Source: Hybos culiciformis
Taxonomy: Eukaryota; Arthropoda; Insecta; Diptera; Hybotidae
Assembly (NCBI GenBank): GCA_964007475.1
Contig: OZ023273.1
Location: 130,256,732 to 130,320,731, forward strand
Reading direction: 5' to 3'
Length of the DNA stretch: 64,000 nt
Shown here in pieces: positions 1 to 10,890 of this stretch (position 1 is the first letter of the stretch; each line of letters starts with the position of its first letter). Under the pieces are notes generated by a model. The model was not told the DNA's origin. It saw only the letters and a program-made list of their open reading frames with translations, and did no database searches. The position numbers and the translations under genes were made by a program.

Positions 1-42
1 TATAAAATAATATTTAATATAAAATAATATAAAATTACTTAC

Positions 43-288
43 CTGATCAGTTCGCCATTTCCGTAAACCAGTTTGGAATAAATACTTTTACCCCTTCGGC
101 AGGACACGGAACAAATCATTGATGTTGTCCAAGGTCATAATGAGCAGCACCTCACACGTGGTCTCCTGTTTTAATAAAACTTCCATCGTTTCGATAGATA
201 ACAAAGATTGAATAACGTTGTGCAATTCCGGTCCAATTTCAATTTCATAAATTTCTTCTTCGTTATATTCTCTCTCTGCATCCGACAT
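43..288 (-). CDS. First coding exon of an unrecognised gene (partial, runs off the left edge)
   Basis: The ATG at 288-286 opens an acidic N-terminus (MSDAEREYNEEEIYEIEIG), followed by a helical stretch with QSLLSIETMEVLL. The frame stops at TAA 90-88, after VLPKG. The minus strand has a consensus donor, CAG|GTAAGTAA, with the exon ending at 43. Between stop and donor the +1 frame is fully open and coding-like (GKSIYSKLVYGNGELI), entered if the GGGG run at 94-91 were GGG. Either the exon holds a one-base frameshift (assembly error or pseudogene), or the protein is 66 residues and the intron lies in the 3' UTR. I do not recognise the family. The donor and the balanced residue use are seen; the gene model is inferred. 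Confidence 0.55.
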
Positions 289-2981
289 TTAATATTATTT
301 TTAATTTTTTCTTTAATTTCAATAAAATATATTTTCACGTTTAAACTTGCTTATACTGATGCGTTATTTTAATAAATAATAACCCTAAATTTTTTTTTAA
401 TATGTTACCTTGAAAACAAAGTTTTTTTTCCTTTGTTCTTAACAGAGAAACGCTCAGCGGCATTAAAATAAAACTTATTTCTCTTTGATCTGAATGAATT
501 CTTTGTTAACTTCAAGACAAGAAAACTTTATTTTCAAAGGTTTGTTCGAATATTAAATTCAAAGTTTTTGAAATTTTATTTTTAAGTAAAGACGTATTTT
601 TTTAACACAACATGTTTATAAATAAGGACATTAAACTTTAATTTAAAGGAAATTTAGTTCAATTCAAAATTTTCCCAAAGATTTAAAGTAAAGGGTTCTT
701 AAAATTAAAACCAAAAGACGATAAAGCATAATTATATTTGTATTTAAGTACATTTCCTTTTATTTTAAGAGAATTACGAAAATTAAAATTAAAGTTTACG
801 AAATTTTGAATCAAAAGTCAATATTTTTCTGTGTGTAGTTTTTGGTAAAGCAAACAAATTAAGAAAGTTGAATTATTATTAGATTTATACAATTTTTCAC
901 ATGAAAGAAAATTCCGCTTTCTTGTAAATATTATAAGAAATTAAATTAAGTCCTCAACTATATATATTGTTAACACTTGACAACATAAAGGACAATTCAA
1001 ATGTTTGTAAATATTATATAGAGCAGTTAATCATTTTGAAATATATTGTTAAATAAAACAATTAGCCAATTTTGCCAAAAAGAAAAAAACGTAATCATTT
1101 TTTACTTAAAATGAATTTAATTGTAGAATATTAAAAAAAATAAATTTATTAAAGAAAAGAAAAACAATTTTTTTTTTTTTTTTCAATTAAACTATTTATA
1201 TAAATTTTATGAACTTCCATTGTTTTTTTTTTATATTGACAAAACATAAATTATTTATGTAATAGAGTAATTCCATTAAATAAAATTTTATTAAAATTTG
1301 AAGAGAAAAAAAAATAGTACTTATTTTTTTTTTTAAACTAAAAAAAAAAATACAATTTAATTATATAAATATTAACTTAGAATGATAAAAATTACAATTA
1401 ATTAAATAAAAAAAAAGTCTAGTTGTAAATAAATAAGTTAAAAAATAAAAAAAAAAAAAAATTAATTATTAAAATGTTACCAAACATTTCTTTTTTCTAA
1501 CTTATTGTCAGATTTGCATGATTTGCTTACCGATGGAAATGTTAAAATCAAATAAAAATTATTAAATATTTTTATTGAATATTTTGTAAATTTCAACTTT
1601 TTAGTTCTAATTTTCATATATTGTTTTGTTTTTTTTATTTAGTTAGTCAAGTCAATAAGGCGGGAAGTTTTCACTTCTTTTTTAATTTTATTCTTTGTGT
1701 AAAAATATGAAAATTTGTTTTTCTAAATAATTTCAAGTTGTGAAATACAGTAAATATCTAGGTATTTTTGGACGAATTAGATGGTGAAGTATATTGCTTA
1801 CTTGAATAAGTATGAGTGAATTTACCTATTATAGACATTATAGTGTTCATGAACCTACTTTTCATTTCAGATTTTAAACTAAAAATATTAAATTTGAATG
1901 TTCTTTGTCGATATTATCAATGCAATGTAATTTTAGTCAATCATTCATTGATTTCAGTATATTTTAGAAAAGTAAAATGAAAATATTTCTCAATATCTAT
2001 CTTCATGGAAATGATAACTCAGTTTAAGTGTTAAAATAAGTTTCAAGTTCTGATAATATTATAAAATCAAAATCTTTACAAATAACTACAAATAACTATG
2101 TTTAGTTCAAAAGTCGAAATTCAAATATTAACATAATCTACTTTAATATAAACATAATGTTATGTAAAAGTCAACAAATAGAGTAAGTACTCGAATCCTT
2201 ATGTATATTTATAACAATGATGATGTTTACTTATACCATTATAGAAAAAAGAATATGCGTCATTTTACATTTTTCACTTGAAATAATAATTTAGAAAAAT
2301 ATAAATTTTTAATTATTACTTTTTTCTTTACTTTAAATTCAAATTTTTTTTATCTCATTAAAATGTGTTCCTTATGAAAATGAAAAAAATAATTATAATA
2401 TTAAACTATGCATTAAAAAAGAAAAACAAAACAAAAAAAAAAATAGAAGGAAAATTATTTAAAACTAAAATTATTTTCAACAGAATTAATGTTAAGTGAA
2501 ATGAACTGTTTTTGTTACATTAAAAAAAGAATTATGTAATTGTATATTTTAAATTTTAATAAGAAAATATTCTTCTTATATGAATTAATTATTTTTACAT
2601 ATTTTTTTTTGAAAATTTTATTTTTTGTTATAATTTTATTGTCTCATATTTAAAAAAAAAAAAATATATATATATTATATTATATAAATATCGTATAATA
2701 CTTAAAAAAAAAAAAAAAAAAACATTAAAAATAAATAAAAATTATATATTTACATATTTTGTAAGCGAACATTCTTTTATTTTATGTTTATTTCCTTGAG
2801 AATTATGTATATATGTACTTCTTCAACATTATAAAGAAAAGGGTTTTGCAATTCTTCAACATCACTACGATAAAAATCACACCAGGAGGATTTCTTGATT
2901 CGAAATTTCACCAGAAGTTTGTAATATAATTAAATAAAAACAAAGATGTCTTATCAAAAATAATTAAATTTATTTCCACAG
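289..2981. other. AT-rich noncoding stretch upstream of two exons
   Basis: Poly-A/T runs dominate, with no long frame. The left end should hold the promoter of the minus-strand gene starting at 288, but no TATA or initiator can be singled out in this composition. At 1762-1809 (+) a 15-codon open run (VFLDELDGEVYCLLE, then stop) follows an AG and precedes GTATGA. At 2820-2930 (+) another open run ends in LDSKFHQKFVI. Both are too short to call. Confidence 0.5.
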
Positions 2982-3048
2982 GGGACTGTCTGAACTTGTA
3001 ATACCTATACGATTACTAGAATTGTATTTGAAAGTTAAAGGCGTAAAG
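2982..3048 (+). CDS. Internal 67-nt coding exon of an unrecognised gene
   Basis: A good acceptor (TTTATTTCCACAG, ending at 2981) and a strong donor (AAAG|GTAAGA, donor at 3049) bracket a segment open in only one frame. It reads one base plus 22 codons, GLSELVIPIRLLELYLKVKG and then VK. The incoming phase is 1 and the outgoing phase 0. Base composition is richer in G+C than the flanks. The flanking exons were not found, so the introns would be long. No family was recognised; a chance exon cannot be excluded. Confidence 0.45.
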
Positions 3049-5341
3049 GTAAGATTAAAGAAATGGAAAAAATTGATTAGTTTTGTAAAATCATTATCAA
3101 TTAAATTTGCAATACATTCTTGTACTAATTTTTATTAAATGAAAGTTATTAATTTTGAGGTTAGCTTACATCTACTGAAACTGAAAACTGAAAATATTTT
3201 ATTTCAATTTTTAATATTATTCCATCCTATCCATAAATGCTCTCGCCAAAAATATAGATTAACTAAATTTCTAAACATTCACGAAAATTTTATTTCTTCA
3301 TATTTTTTACGAATTTTAAAGTAAAATAATAAATTTTTATTATTTTTAAAATGAAAAAAAAAAGCAAACAAAATATAAAACTTTTTGACATTATCAAATG
3401 GCATTAACATAATTCTCTTTAATAAATAATAAATGAACATGGACTTTATTATAAAAAAAAAAGAAAAACTTAATCTTTGTCCTATTTTTTCTTTAGAATA
3501 AATTAATTTAAAATTTAGTACATAAGTTATTCTAATATTATTCGATAGAAACATTAGAATCAATTTAAAAAGTTTGAAAGAACAAAAAAATCGTGAACAT
3601 ATTTAGATACATTGATGAGGCGTCTAATCATCTATGACATTAGAAGAATGACTTAATGACTTAACGACTTAATTTTTAAATTTTCACACCAAAATATTTT
3701 TCATCACTTTTATTCTATGCCGATTTAAAAAAAAAGCAACTACATTTCGTAATATGATGATCAGTTTAATATTTGGCTGTCCTACCCCTTATTCACCAGA
3801 ATTAAAGAATTTTGCAAAGAATAACCATTTCCCACATTTACTTGTGATAACTTAACCTAACTAAATTTCAAGCAAAAATTACTTCATAATGTCATTCACG
3901 TTTTTATTTTGCTTCTAAATCTCTAATTATTCCTCTGTGTTGAATTCGGAGAAAAATAAACTTAGTTAATTAATTAACATCCTGAATGAATGAAGTAAAA
4001 TAACAATAATTATTTTTTTTGTTTGTAAAAATATTTTTCAAATTATTTAATTTATAATTAGAGGACTTTTTATGCATGAAAAAAGAAACGAAATTAGGGT
4101 AACTTCAGTTTTCATGTAAAATACAGAACATAATTGCGGAAGGCAAAATACTGGAAGGGACAATTCTGAAAACTTGATTTATATATATGAAAATCTTACC
4201 TGGAACTGGTGAAATATATATAAGGTAAAATTATTTTTATATTTAAACCTTTGCTTTAAATGTTTCATTTATAAACTATAATCCTCAATTTTATATTTTG
4301 GAATTTAGGGAATGCTCAAAGATTTTTAATTCCGGTGATTTTGTAAGAGTATAAAATTTTTCTTAATTTTGTCTTTTGGTATTTTGGTGCACGATAAATT
4401 CGAATTTTCGCCATTCTGAAAATATACGCACTCATTATATCCGACCAGTTAGAATGCCAATGCCAACAGTAACTTCTTTATGCAATGCATGTTAGTTCAT
4501 TTACATTTTTAACTTAAAATTTTTATTTATCAGGCTGTCTGTGGTTATGATTCTTGGTTTTTAAAGTAGACCTAAATGAATAAAATTATATTTGTATGTA
4601 TTGTTTTCTTTTTAGAAAAATTATTATTTTTATTTCAATTGCTTTATGCATTTTTTAAAAGTATAAATATGCACAACTCAGTACGATAAAATATTTCTAA
4701 CCGCAAAAATATTTGTAAAGCTAAAATCATATTATGAAAGTTTATTTAAATTAAAATTTAAACTTTAATTGCATTGAAACAAAGTTCAACGTTGCGGTTG
4801 TTTTGAAAACTATAATTCTTTTTATGTTTAAAAAGAAAATTAGGAAGTCTTTTTAAAATAGAAAAATAAATAATATTTCCTAAAAAATACTTACAATATT
4901 ATGTAATTTTTCTTTTTGAAATTTAAATATTTAAGTAGTTAGTTCCATAAATTAGTCAATAATAAATCTAAGGTAAAGGGAATTTTGATTTCACTTTTGT
5001 CTTGTACTGGATCTGCACTTGAAACTTAAAATTGTAACCTTTGCTTATATTTATTTTATGAACTTATTTCCATTCTTTATATTTTATTGTTGTACATTTT
5101 TTAAAAAGACATATAACGGACAAAATTCTCTTAGCTTCCATGACTTAAAATTTTCAAACTCAACACTGATCAATTTCTTATCAGCAAGCGTGAAACTATC
5201 TATTTACACTTATACCTATTCATTAGGAACTTGATTAGAATATTGTTTAAATGGCGCCAATTTTCTTCCCTAAATCTAAAAGAGTTATTCTCGAGTTTAT
5301 TCTGGAAATGTAAAAATCATTATTTGATTTATTCAAAAAAT
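3049..5341. other. AT-rich stretch, probably intronic
   Basis: No supported gene. Minor features are a short imperfect repeat of ATGACTTAA at 3645-3672 and a G+C-richer patch near 4435-4500. Open frames at 3139-3324, 3279-3563 and 5019-5234 have residue use typical of random AT-rich translation. Confidence 0.4.
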
Positions 5342-5567
5342 TACACTGAGATAAAAAACGTGCTAAAATCATGTAAAAATGCATAAAATCATGTATTTTC
5401 CGCAACAAAAACCGTCCAATGACGGTTTTACTAAAATCAATGCCTTTTGGGATTAAAATTTTTTAAAGGAGAAAAAAAAATTTTTTAATTTAATTTTTTT
5501 TTCTATTTTTTTTTTTATTTTATTTATTTCTTTATTTATTTTATTTCTAATTTCTTATTATATTTTT

Positions 5568-5640
5568 CTTATGCCCTCTTCGGGATTTGAACCTCGGTCT
5601 TTAGCATTTCAATCGACCACTCTACCATTAGGCCATAGTA
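5568..5640 (-). repeat. tRNA-like module 1 in the TA-flanked element
   Basis: On the minus strand it reads TGGCCTAATGGTAG (A-box-like), then about 30 bases, then GGTTCAAATCC (B-box-like), then CGAAGAGGGCATAAG. A/B spacing is tRNA-like, but the acceptor and T stems do not pair well, so this is a tRNA-derived relic, not a working tRNA gene. It lies 126 bp from a second copy in the same orientation. Confidence 0.55.
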
Positions 5641-5693
5641 ATAAAATTATTCATGTACATAAAATAGAAAATATAAATAGCGTATACATTTTT

Positions 5694-5768
5694 CTTATGC
5701 CTTCGTCGGGATTCGAACCTCGGTCTTTAGCATTTCATTCCATCACTCTACCATTCAGCCATAGTATT
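5694..5768 (-). repeat. tRNA-like module 2 in the TA-flanked element
   Basis: A second copy of the module at 5568-5640, with a canonical B box GGTTCGAATCC and A-box-like TGGCTGAATGGTAG. The spacer between the copies contains ACATAAAATAGAAAATATAAAT, split here as ACATAAAATAG and AAAATATAAAT; the same spacer is found in the element at 14142-15065. Confidence 0.55.
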
Positions 5769-6000
5769 AAAATTATTCAAATATTTTAATTCAAGAATTT
5801 TTGGAATAACATTAATTCTCTTGGTACTAAAAATTATGCCTCTGGGCATTAATTTTATGATTTTAGCGCAGTTTGTACTTGATATGATACCGAAAGAACT
5901 TAAATATTGTTTTTTTTAATAAAAAAAATGTATTTGTTGTTGTTTTGTGTATAAAAATACTAGAACTTGATTTAATGCCAAAAGTCCTAAAATTTAGTAA

Positions 6001-6366
6001 GGGACTGTTCACATATTACGTAACGCTTTTTTTGCCGTTTTTTAACCCCCCCCCCATAGTAACAGATCGTAACAAATTCCGAAGACCCCCCCTCCCCCAG
6101 AAGAATAACGTAACAAAAGTTAAACACTTTTTAAATTACTTTTTGAACAATTTTTTTATTCGAATAAACAAAACAAAATTCATTATAACTTAAGTTTTTT
6201 TTTGCGTGCATTAATATTATATTTAGTGTAATTTTTTTTATAAAAAGGAGGAAATTTGGTTACATAACATTTTTATAAACACCCCCCCCCCCGCCGTAAC
6301 AAACCGTAACAAATTTTCAAACCCCCCCCCCCCCCCGAGCCCGTTACGTAATTTGTGAACAGCCCC
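6001..6366. mobile_element. PIF/Harbinger-type MITE, copy 1 (nested)
   Basis: The ends are GGGACTGTTCACATATTACG on the left and, on the right read inward, GGGGCTGTTCACAAATTACG. Each is flanked by TAA (5998-6000 and 6367-6369). A 3-bp TWA target duplication with GGG ends is typical of PIF/Harbinger. The interior has poly-C tracts next to TAACAAACCGTAACAAATTTTC and no coding capacity. It is inserted near the right end of the TA-flanked element, so it is the younger of the two. Confidence 0.8.
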
Positions 6367-6389
6367 TAAGCCTTTTTTGGCTCAGTGTA

Positions 6390-9300
6390 TGTAAATAAAA
6401 ATAACTTTTTAACAAAAATGGTAATTTTTTTTCTTTTTAAAATACTCTGATAGTGGGTGTTATTACCATGAAATAAACCTTTAATTTTTTTCTTCTTTTT
6501 ATATTTACATTACAAATTCAATTAAATAAATTTGATATTTGTCACTATGTTGGATTTTAACATTGTATTCATTTCAATTACATTAAGAAAATTGTGGTTA
6601 AAATGAAATTGAAAAAAAAAATCTAAAATAATATACTTAGCGTAAATTGTGGTTAGTACCTACTTTTTTTTAAAATGTTTTTAGGGATGCAAACTATATA
6701 AATAAAACCATGTTTTTATTATCAAGGAAATAAATTATAATTAAACTACTTTTTAAAAAATTATCTGTATTACAATCATTTATATGTACAATCACAATGT
6801 ACATATTCTCTAAGGTCTAAGCCAGATAATTTAAAAAAAAATAATTAAAAAGTAAAGTTAAATTAATGATTGCGTTTGAATTGTGTCTCTGCATATAATA
6901 TTTTTGCACTTCTAATATTATTTAAGTGGCTTAATGGTTTTTAATAATTATAATTTTGAAAGTTTATGTACACTTTAATTAAAATATTTTTTTTTTTTTG
7001 GTCAAAAATAAAAGTTTTCATCTGTGAATATTTGCTTCTAAAAATGAAAATTCTTTGTTTTTCTTTTAAATTTATTTGACATAAGACTATAAGAGCAATA
7101 AAAATATAATATTTGCATAGTTTTTGTTCAGTATTTTCATAATTTATATAAAATACTCTTATAATACAAGGTCGAATAATAAAGCGATGGGTTAAGTCTC
7201 TTTACTAACTTTAGTATTAAGAAATGTGACGGAACAGATCGTTGCTTTATGCCACAACCTAATTTATAATTAATTAATAATATTTAAACATTTTCAAAGT
7301 AAGTTGTTTTTGAATTTATTAAAATTAAAGCTTCTTTCAAAAATTCTTCATATTAAATTTCTTGGCTTTTTATGCATCGATTTTCAATAATTAAATATTT
7401 ATTTTAAAATTAACAGGAAAATACGTACATCATCATCAATGATGTCTTTCCTGATCAGCATTTAAATAAATAAATACTTGGTATAAGTTTAATAAAGATT
7501 TTTGTTATTTTTTTGAATATGTAAGAAACTTAATTAAGAAAATTTATGTTGTTCATTTTCATATAGTATACCCAAAATTAAAGTCCCCAAGCTGCTATTT
7601 AAAATATCTCTCTTTGAATAACTATAAATATTTTAATTTTTAGTAATTAACTTACCAATAAAAAACCAATTTACCTTTTAAAGTAAATTATTAAAATGAA
7701 TTATGATTTTCTTCTCAATTTATCTCCATTTAATTTTTAGCATTTAATATTATCTTTTCTTTCTATAGATTTTCTTATGAAAATAGTTTGGTATTTAATC
7801 ATATAGTTTTACATTTAAGTAATTTATCTATGTGCAATGTATATATTACATAATTTACATAATTATTTGGATCTTTTATGTAAGAGAACTTTAAATATGA
7901 ACTTTTAAATTTAAGATCTTTTTCATTAAAATTAATTTAATTTTCCAGATCTTCATATTTAAATGGTTTTATATGTATTAATGTTAAATGTGCAGAGATT
8001 TTGCAGTTTATACATTTATACTTTATATTTTTATATTAAAATTAAATTGAAAAAGGAAAATACTGTCTTAATAAAATACATAATAATAAAGATACACACC
8101 GAATTGGAAACTGGTTTTAATTAACATTTTGACAATTTCGGTGATAAGACTGAAATTTGATTCTGCGGCATAGAACACTGAGTTTTTTCTTAAAATACGA
8201 AGCTTTACATCAAAATTATTCGATTGAGTAACATAATAGCTTTTAAGATCGATAAATTATGTAAAAAAAAAAAAATTTAACGAAATGGGAAAATATAAAA
8301 GTTTTACAATTATAAAACAAGATGAATGCTTTTCGCTAAACTTTTCCAATTTTAATTTTAGAATCTCTTCATAAATTTTATCAGGATAATATTGGAGTAA
8401 TTTTTTTTTTTAGAAAATTATGCATTAAAACACGTTGGTGTCAAAATATTATATAATTAAGTATGTTTCACTTAATATTATTTTACCACTCGCCGAGTAA
8501 GGAAATCTTTGCTATTCTACAGAATATTTCAACTTGAAATTAGGTGACTTGTGTTAACTCTTCCATTTTCAACCTAAAAAAATAAATACACCACTCTGCT
8601 CATCTTTAAAAATGCAAACATATATAATATTTAATATATTTTTAAAAGAATTTCTTTAAAAATAAGCTTATTAATTTTTATTCCCTTGAATAGCTATAAA
8701 TATTAATAAATCTTTTTAAATGAATTCAGTTGTAGAATATAGAAAAAAAAAACATTTTATAAGTTAAAAAAGGAAAAAAAAAATTAAATCGGGTCAAACT
8801 TTTAAAAAGAAGCAAAAAAATATTTTTTTTTTCTTCTTTTTTATTTCGAAAACTTACAACATGCTCCACTAACCAATAAACAGCAATTTCCTTCTTTTTT
8901 TTGCAATAAAAATAATGTAGCTATACAAAATTATATAAAATATTTTTATATTTTAGCAGTTTTTATGCTAAAAATACATATATAGTTCAATGTGGTCGTA
9001 CAGTGTTAGTTTTTCATAACTGTAGAAATATGTAAATGGAAACGATTCAAAATTCTGCATTTTATGAAATTATGTACATATGTCTAAATTCTGTATTTTA
9101 AAAATTTTTTTTTTTAAATGAAATTATGTATGTCCAAATTCTTTTTTTTAAAAATTTTATACTTTGAAACTTCTGTGTGTGGAATCTTAATTTTTGAAGA
9201 ATACATACTTTCGATAGATACAATTTTGACATTCATTTTCAAAACACAAAATTTTTTCTGAAAATACATACTGGCATAACTGCGACAGCCAGAATTTCTA

Positions 9301-10663
9301 AAACAAAAAATTTATTTTTATGAAATTTTATGTTTTGATGATACTGAAATATGTTTAACGTAAAACACAAGTAATTTTTTATGTTGCTAAGTAATTCTGT
9401 ACAAAACAAAAACAGAAATTTTCAAATTTTGAAAACAGAAATTTAAAAATGCAGAATTTTAAGACACAGAATTTTGACATATCGAGTTTTTAAATTACAG
9501 AATTTCAACCCTAATGTAAATATTTCATATTAATAACAACTTAGTTCATTTGGATGTAACTATTTTTCAAATCTTATGTACTTTTTTACTTCATATTCCG
9601 ATTAGAATAACATTTCTAATTTCTACTTCTAAATACATTGTAATATGTATAAGAAAAACTTAATATTTTTACCTATTATTGTTATTTATATTTTTATATG
9701 TGTAGTAATTATTTTTTACGGGCTAGGTTAAATAAAATAAACATTTTTCTTATTTAATATTTGGCATCATTTTTCGTTTTAAATTTTGGAACTTTACCAG
9801 CGTTTGAAAATTTTTTGAATTTCGATACTTAATTATTCTTTTAATATTTTAAGAAAATTACAAAATATTTTGAATGGCTTTAACTATTGGAACATTTTTA
9901 GAAAAAAAAAACAATTCATGTTTATTAGGATGTGTAATTTCGTTCTTTATTTTAAAAGAAAAATATTTTATCCTGAAGAAATCTGAAAAGCTTTGATTAT
10001 TTAATAATAAGAATATTGCGAAAATTTTCTTTTAATTCATCTATTAATATTTTAAATTATATAATAAAATGTATAAATAAAATTTTAACAACAATACATA
10101 ATTTTAAAGTATAGGTCATTTAATATTTTTATCGCATATAAATAAAATAGCTTTCATTTCAAATTAGTTTCAAATTCAATTGAAATCAGAGTAAATTTTT
10201 CTCTTTTTATGAAAATGAACTAAATATAATTTTAACACATATTTCAACTTTAAAATGCAATTGACAATTGATTGATTTGCAGGCAGATTATTCTTTGTAT
10301 AGTAAATTTCAATTTATTTCTAAAATTTATTGAAATTTAATATCAATTGATAATGCAATCAAAATTTCAATAAAGCTTAATTAAGTGTGAGTTTATGAAC
10401 AAAGCATTTTTCTCATTTAACTATAATTGATGATATTGTGTGGTTAAAACTATTTGTTCAAATCGATGAATTAGATTAGACTATTGCAGATAAAATCACA
10501 TAAGTTCATGTTTTCTTAACCTAATAATGATTGTGCTCATGCATCAGATACCATCATTCGTAACTTACTGCGATCGACGAGTCATAAAAAGCTGAAAATT
10601 TAGACCTTTCAGAAAATAATTTACCACAAAATTTAACTTAAGAAATATTTTTGGGGATTCTTC
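6390..10663. other. AT-rich stretch without a supported gene
   Basis: No long frame. At 7417-7473 (+) a segment after AACAG reads ENTYIIINDVFPDQHLNK and then stops; it could be a terminal exon or chance. Between about 9010 and 9510 the motif AATTCTGTATTTTAAAA recurs in both orientations and ends in CAGAATTTCAACCCTA, suggesting a decayed element. Confidence 0.35.
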
Positions 10664-10890
10664 TGAATAGGGGGCGTGAGCTTTCGGGATGACGTCATCA
10701 CCAAGAGGTACTACCGGCAATGGGGACTCAGGATATATATGTCACTGTACCCGCAAATGCCATCTAGTGGTCGAAAAACTCAACTGAAATTTTTATTGAA
10801 AAAATGGTTTTTTGCAATTTTCTCGGTAACGGTACATTTTAGAACTGATCGTTTCATTTTAGTTAAGCCGCGTTAAGGAACTACGTTCCG
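10664..10890. other. G+C-richer island of unknown nature
   Basis: About 220 bp stands out from the AT-rich surroundings. It begins GGGGGCGTGAGC, contains the palindrome GATGACGTCATC (10689-10700) and a CTCF-like site, and ends with a short hairpin, GGAAC TAC GTTCC (10877-10889). An open frame runs across it (10676-10876) but starts at GTG and has no recognisable domain. It could be a conserved repeat fragment or a regulatory island. Confidence 0.4.
10758..10770 (-). promoter_or_regulatory. CTCF-consensus-like site
   Basis: The minus strand reads CCACTAGATGGCA, which fits the vertebrate and fly CTCF core CCASYAGRKGGCR at every position. It lies 60 bp from a full CRE palindrome TGACGTCA (10690-10697). 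Binding is not shown. Many insect repeats carry a CCATCTAGTGG string, so it may come with a transposon. Confidence 0.35.

Larger units (their letters stand above)
5344..6387. mobile_element. TA-flanked terminal-inverted-repeat element (MITE-like), copy 1
   Basis: The left end CACTGAGATAAAAAACG (from 5344) and the right end TTTTTTGGCTCAGTG (to 6387) are inverted copies. Both are flanked by TA (5342-5343 and 6388-6389), which suggests a TA target duplication. Subterminal sequence is also inverted: GTGCTAAAATCATG near 5361 against CATGATTTTAGCGC-like sequence near 5857. Inside lie a small hairpin (AACCGTC CAAT GACGGTT, about 5409-5427), a T-rich tract (5460-5560) and two tRNA-like modules. A PIF/Harbinger-type MITE is inserted near the right end; without it and its duplicated TAA this element is about 675 bp. 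There is no transposase. The same design recurs at 14142-15065. Confidence 0.7.

Noticed and set aside
5571..5789. 72-codon plus-strand frame with a duplicated MPSSGFEPRSLAFQS-like segment
   Set aside because: The duplication is the antisense of two tRNA-like modules, not a protein repeat.
6240..6340. Poly-C tracts as telomere-like or quadruplex arrays
   Set aside because: They are internal parts of the PIF/Harbinger-type MITE and recur in the same place in the second copy.
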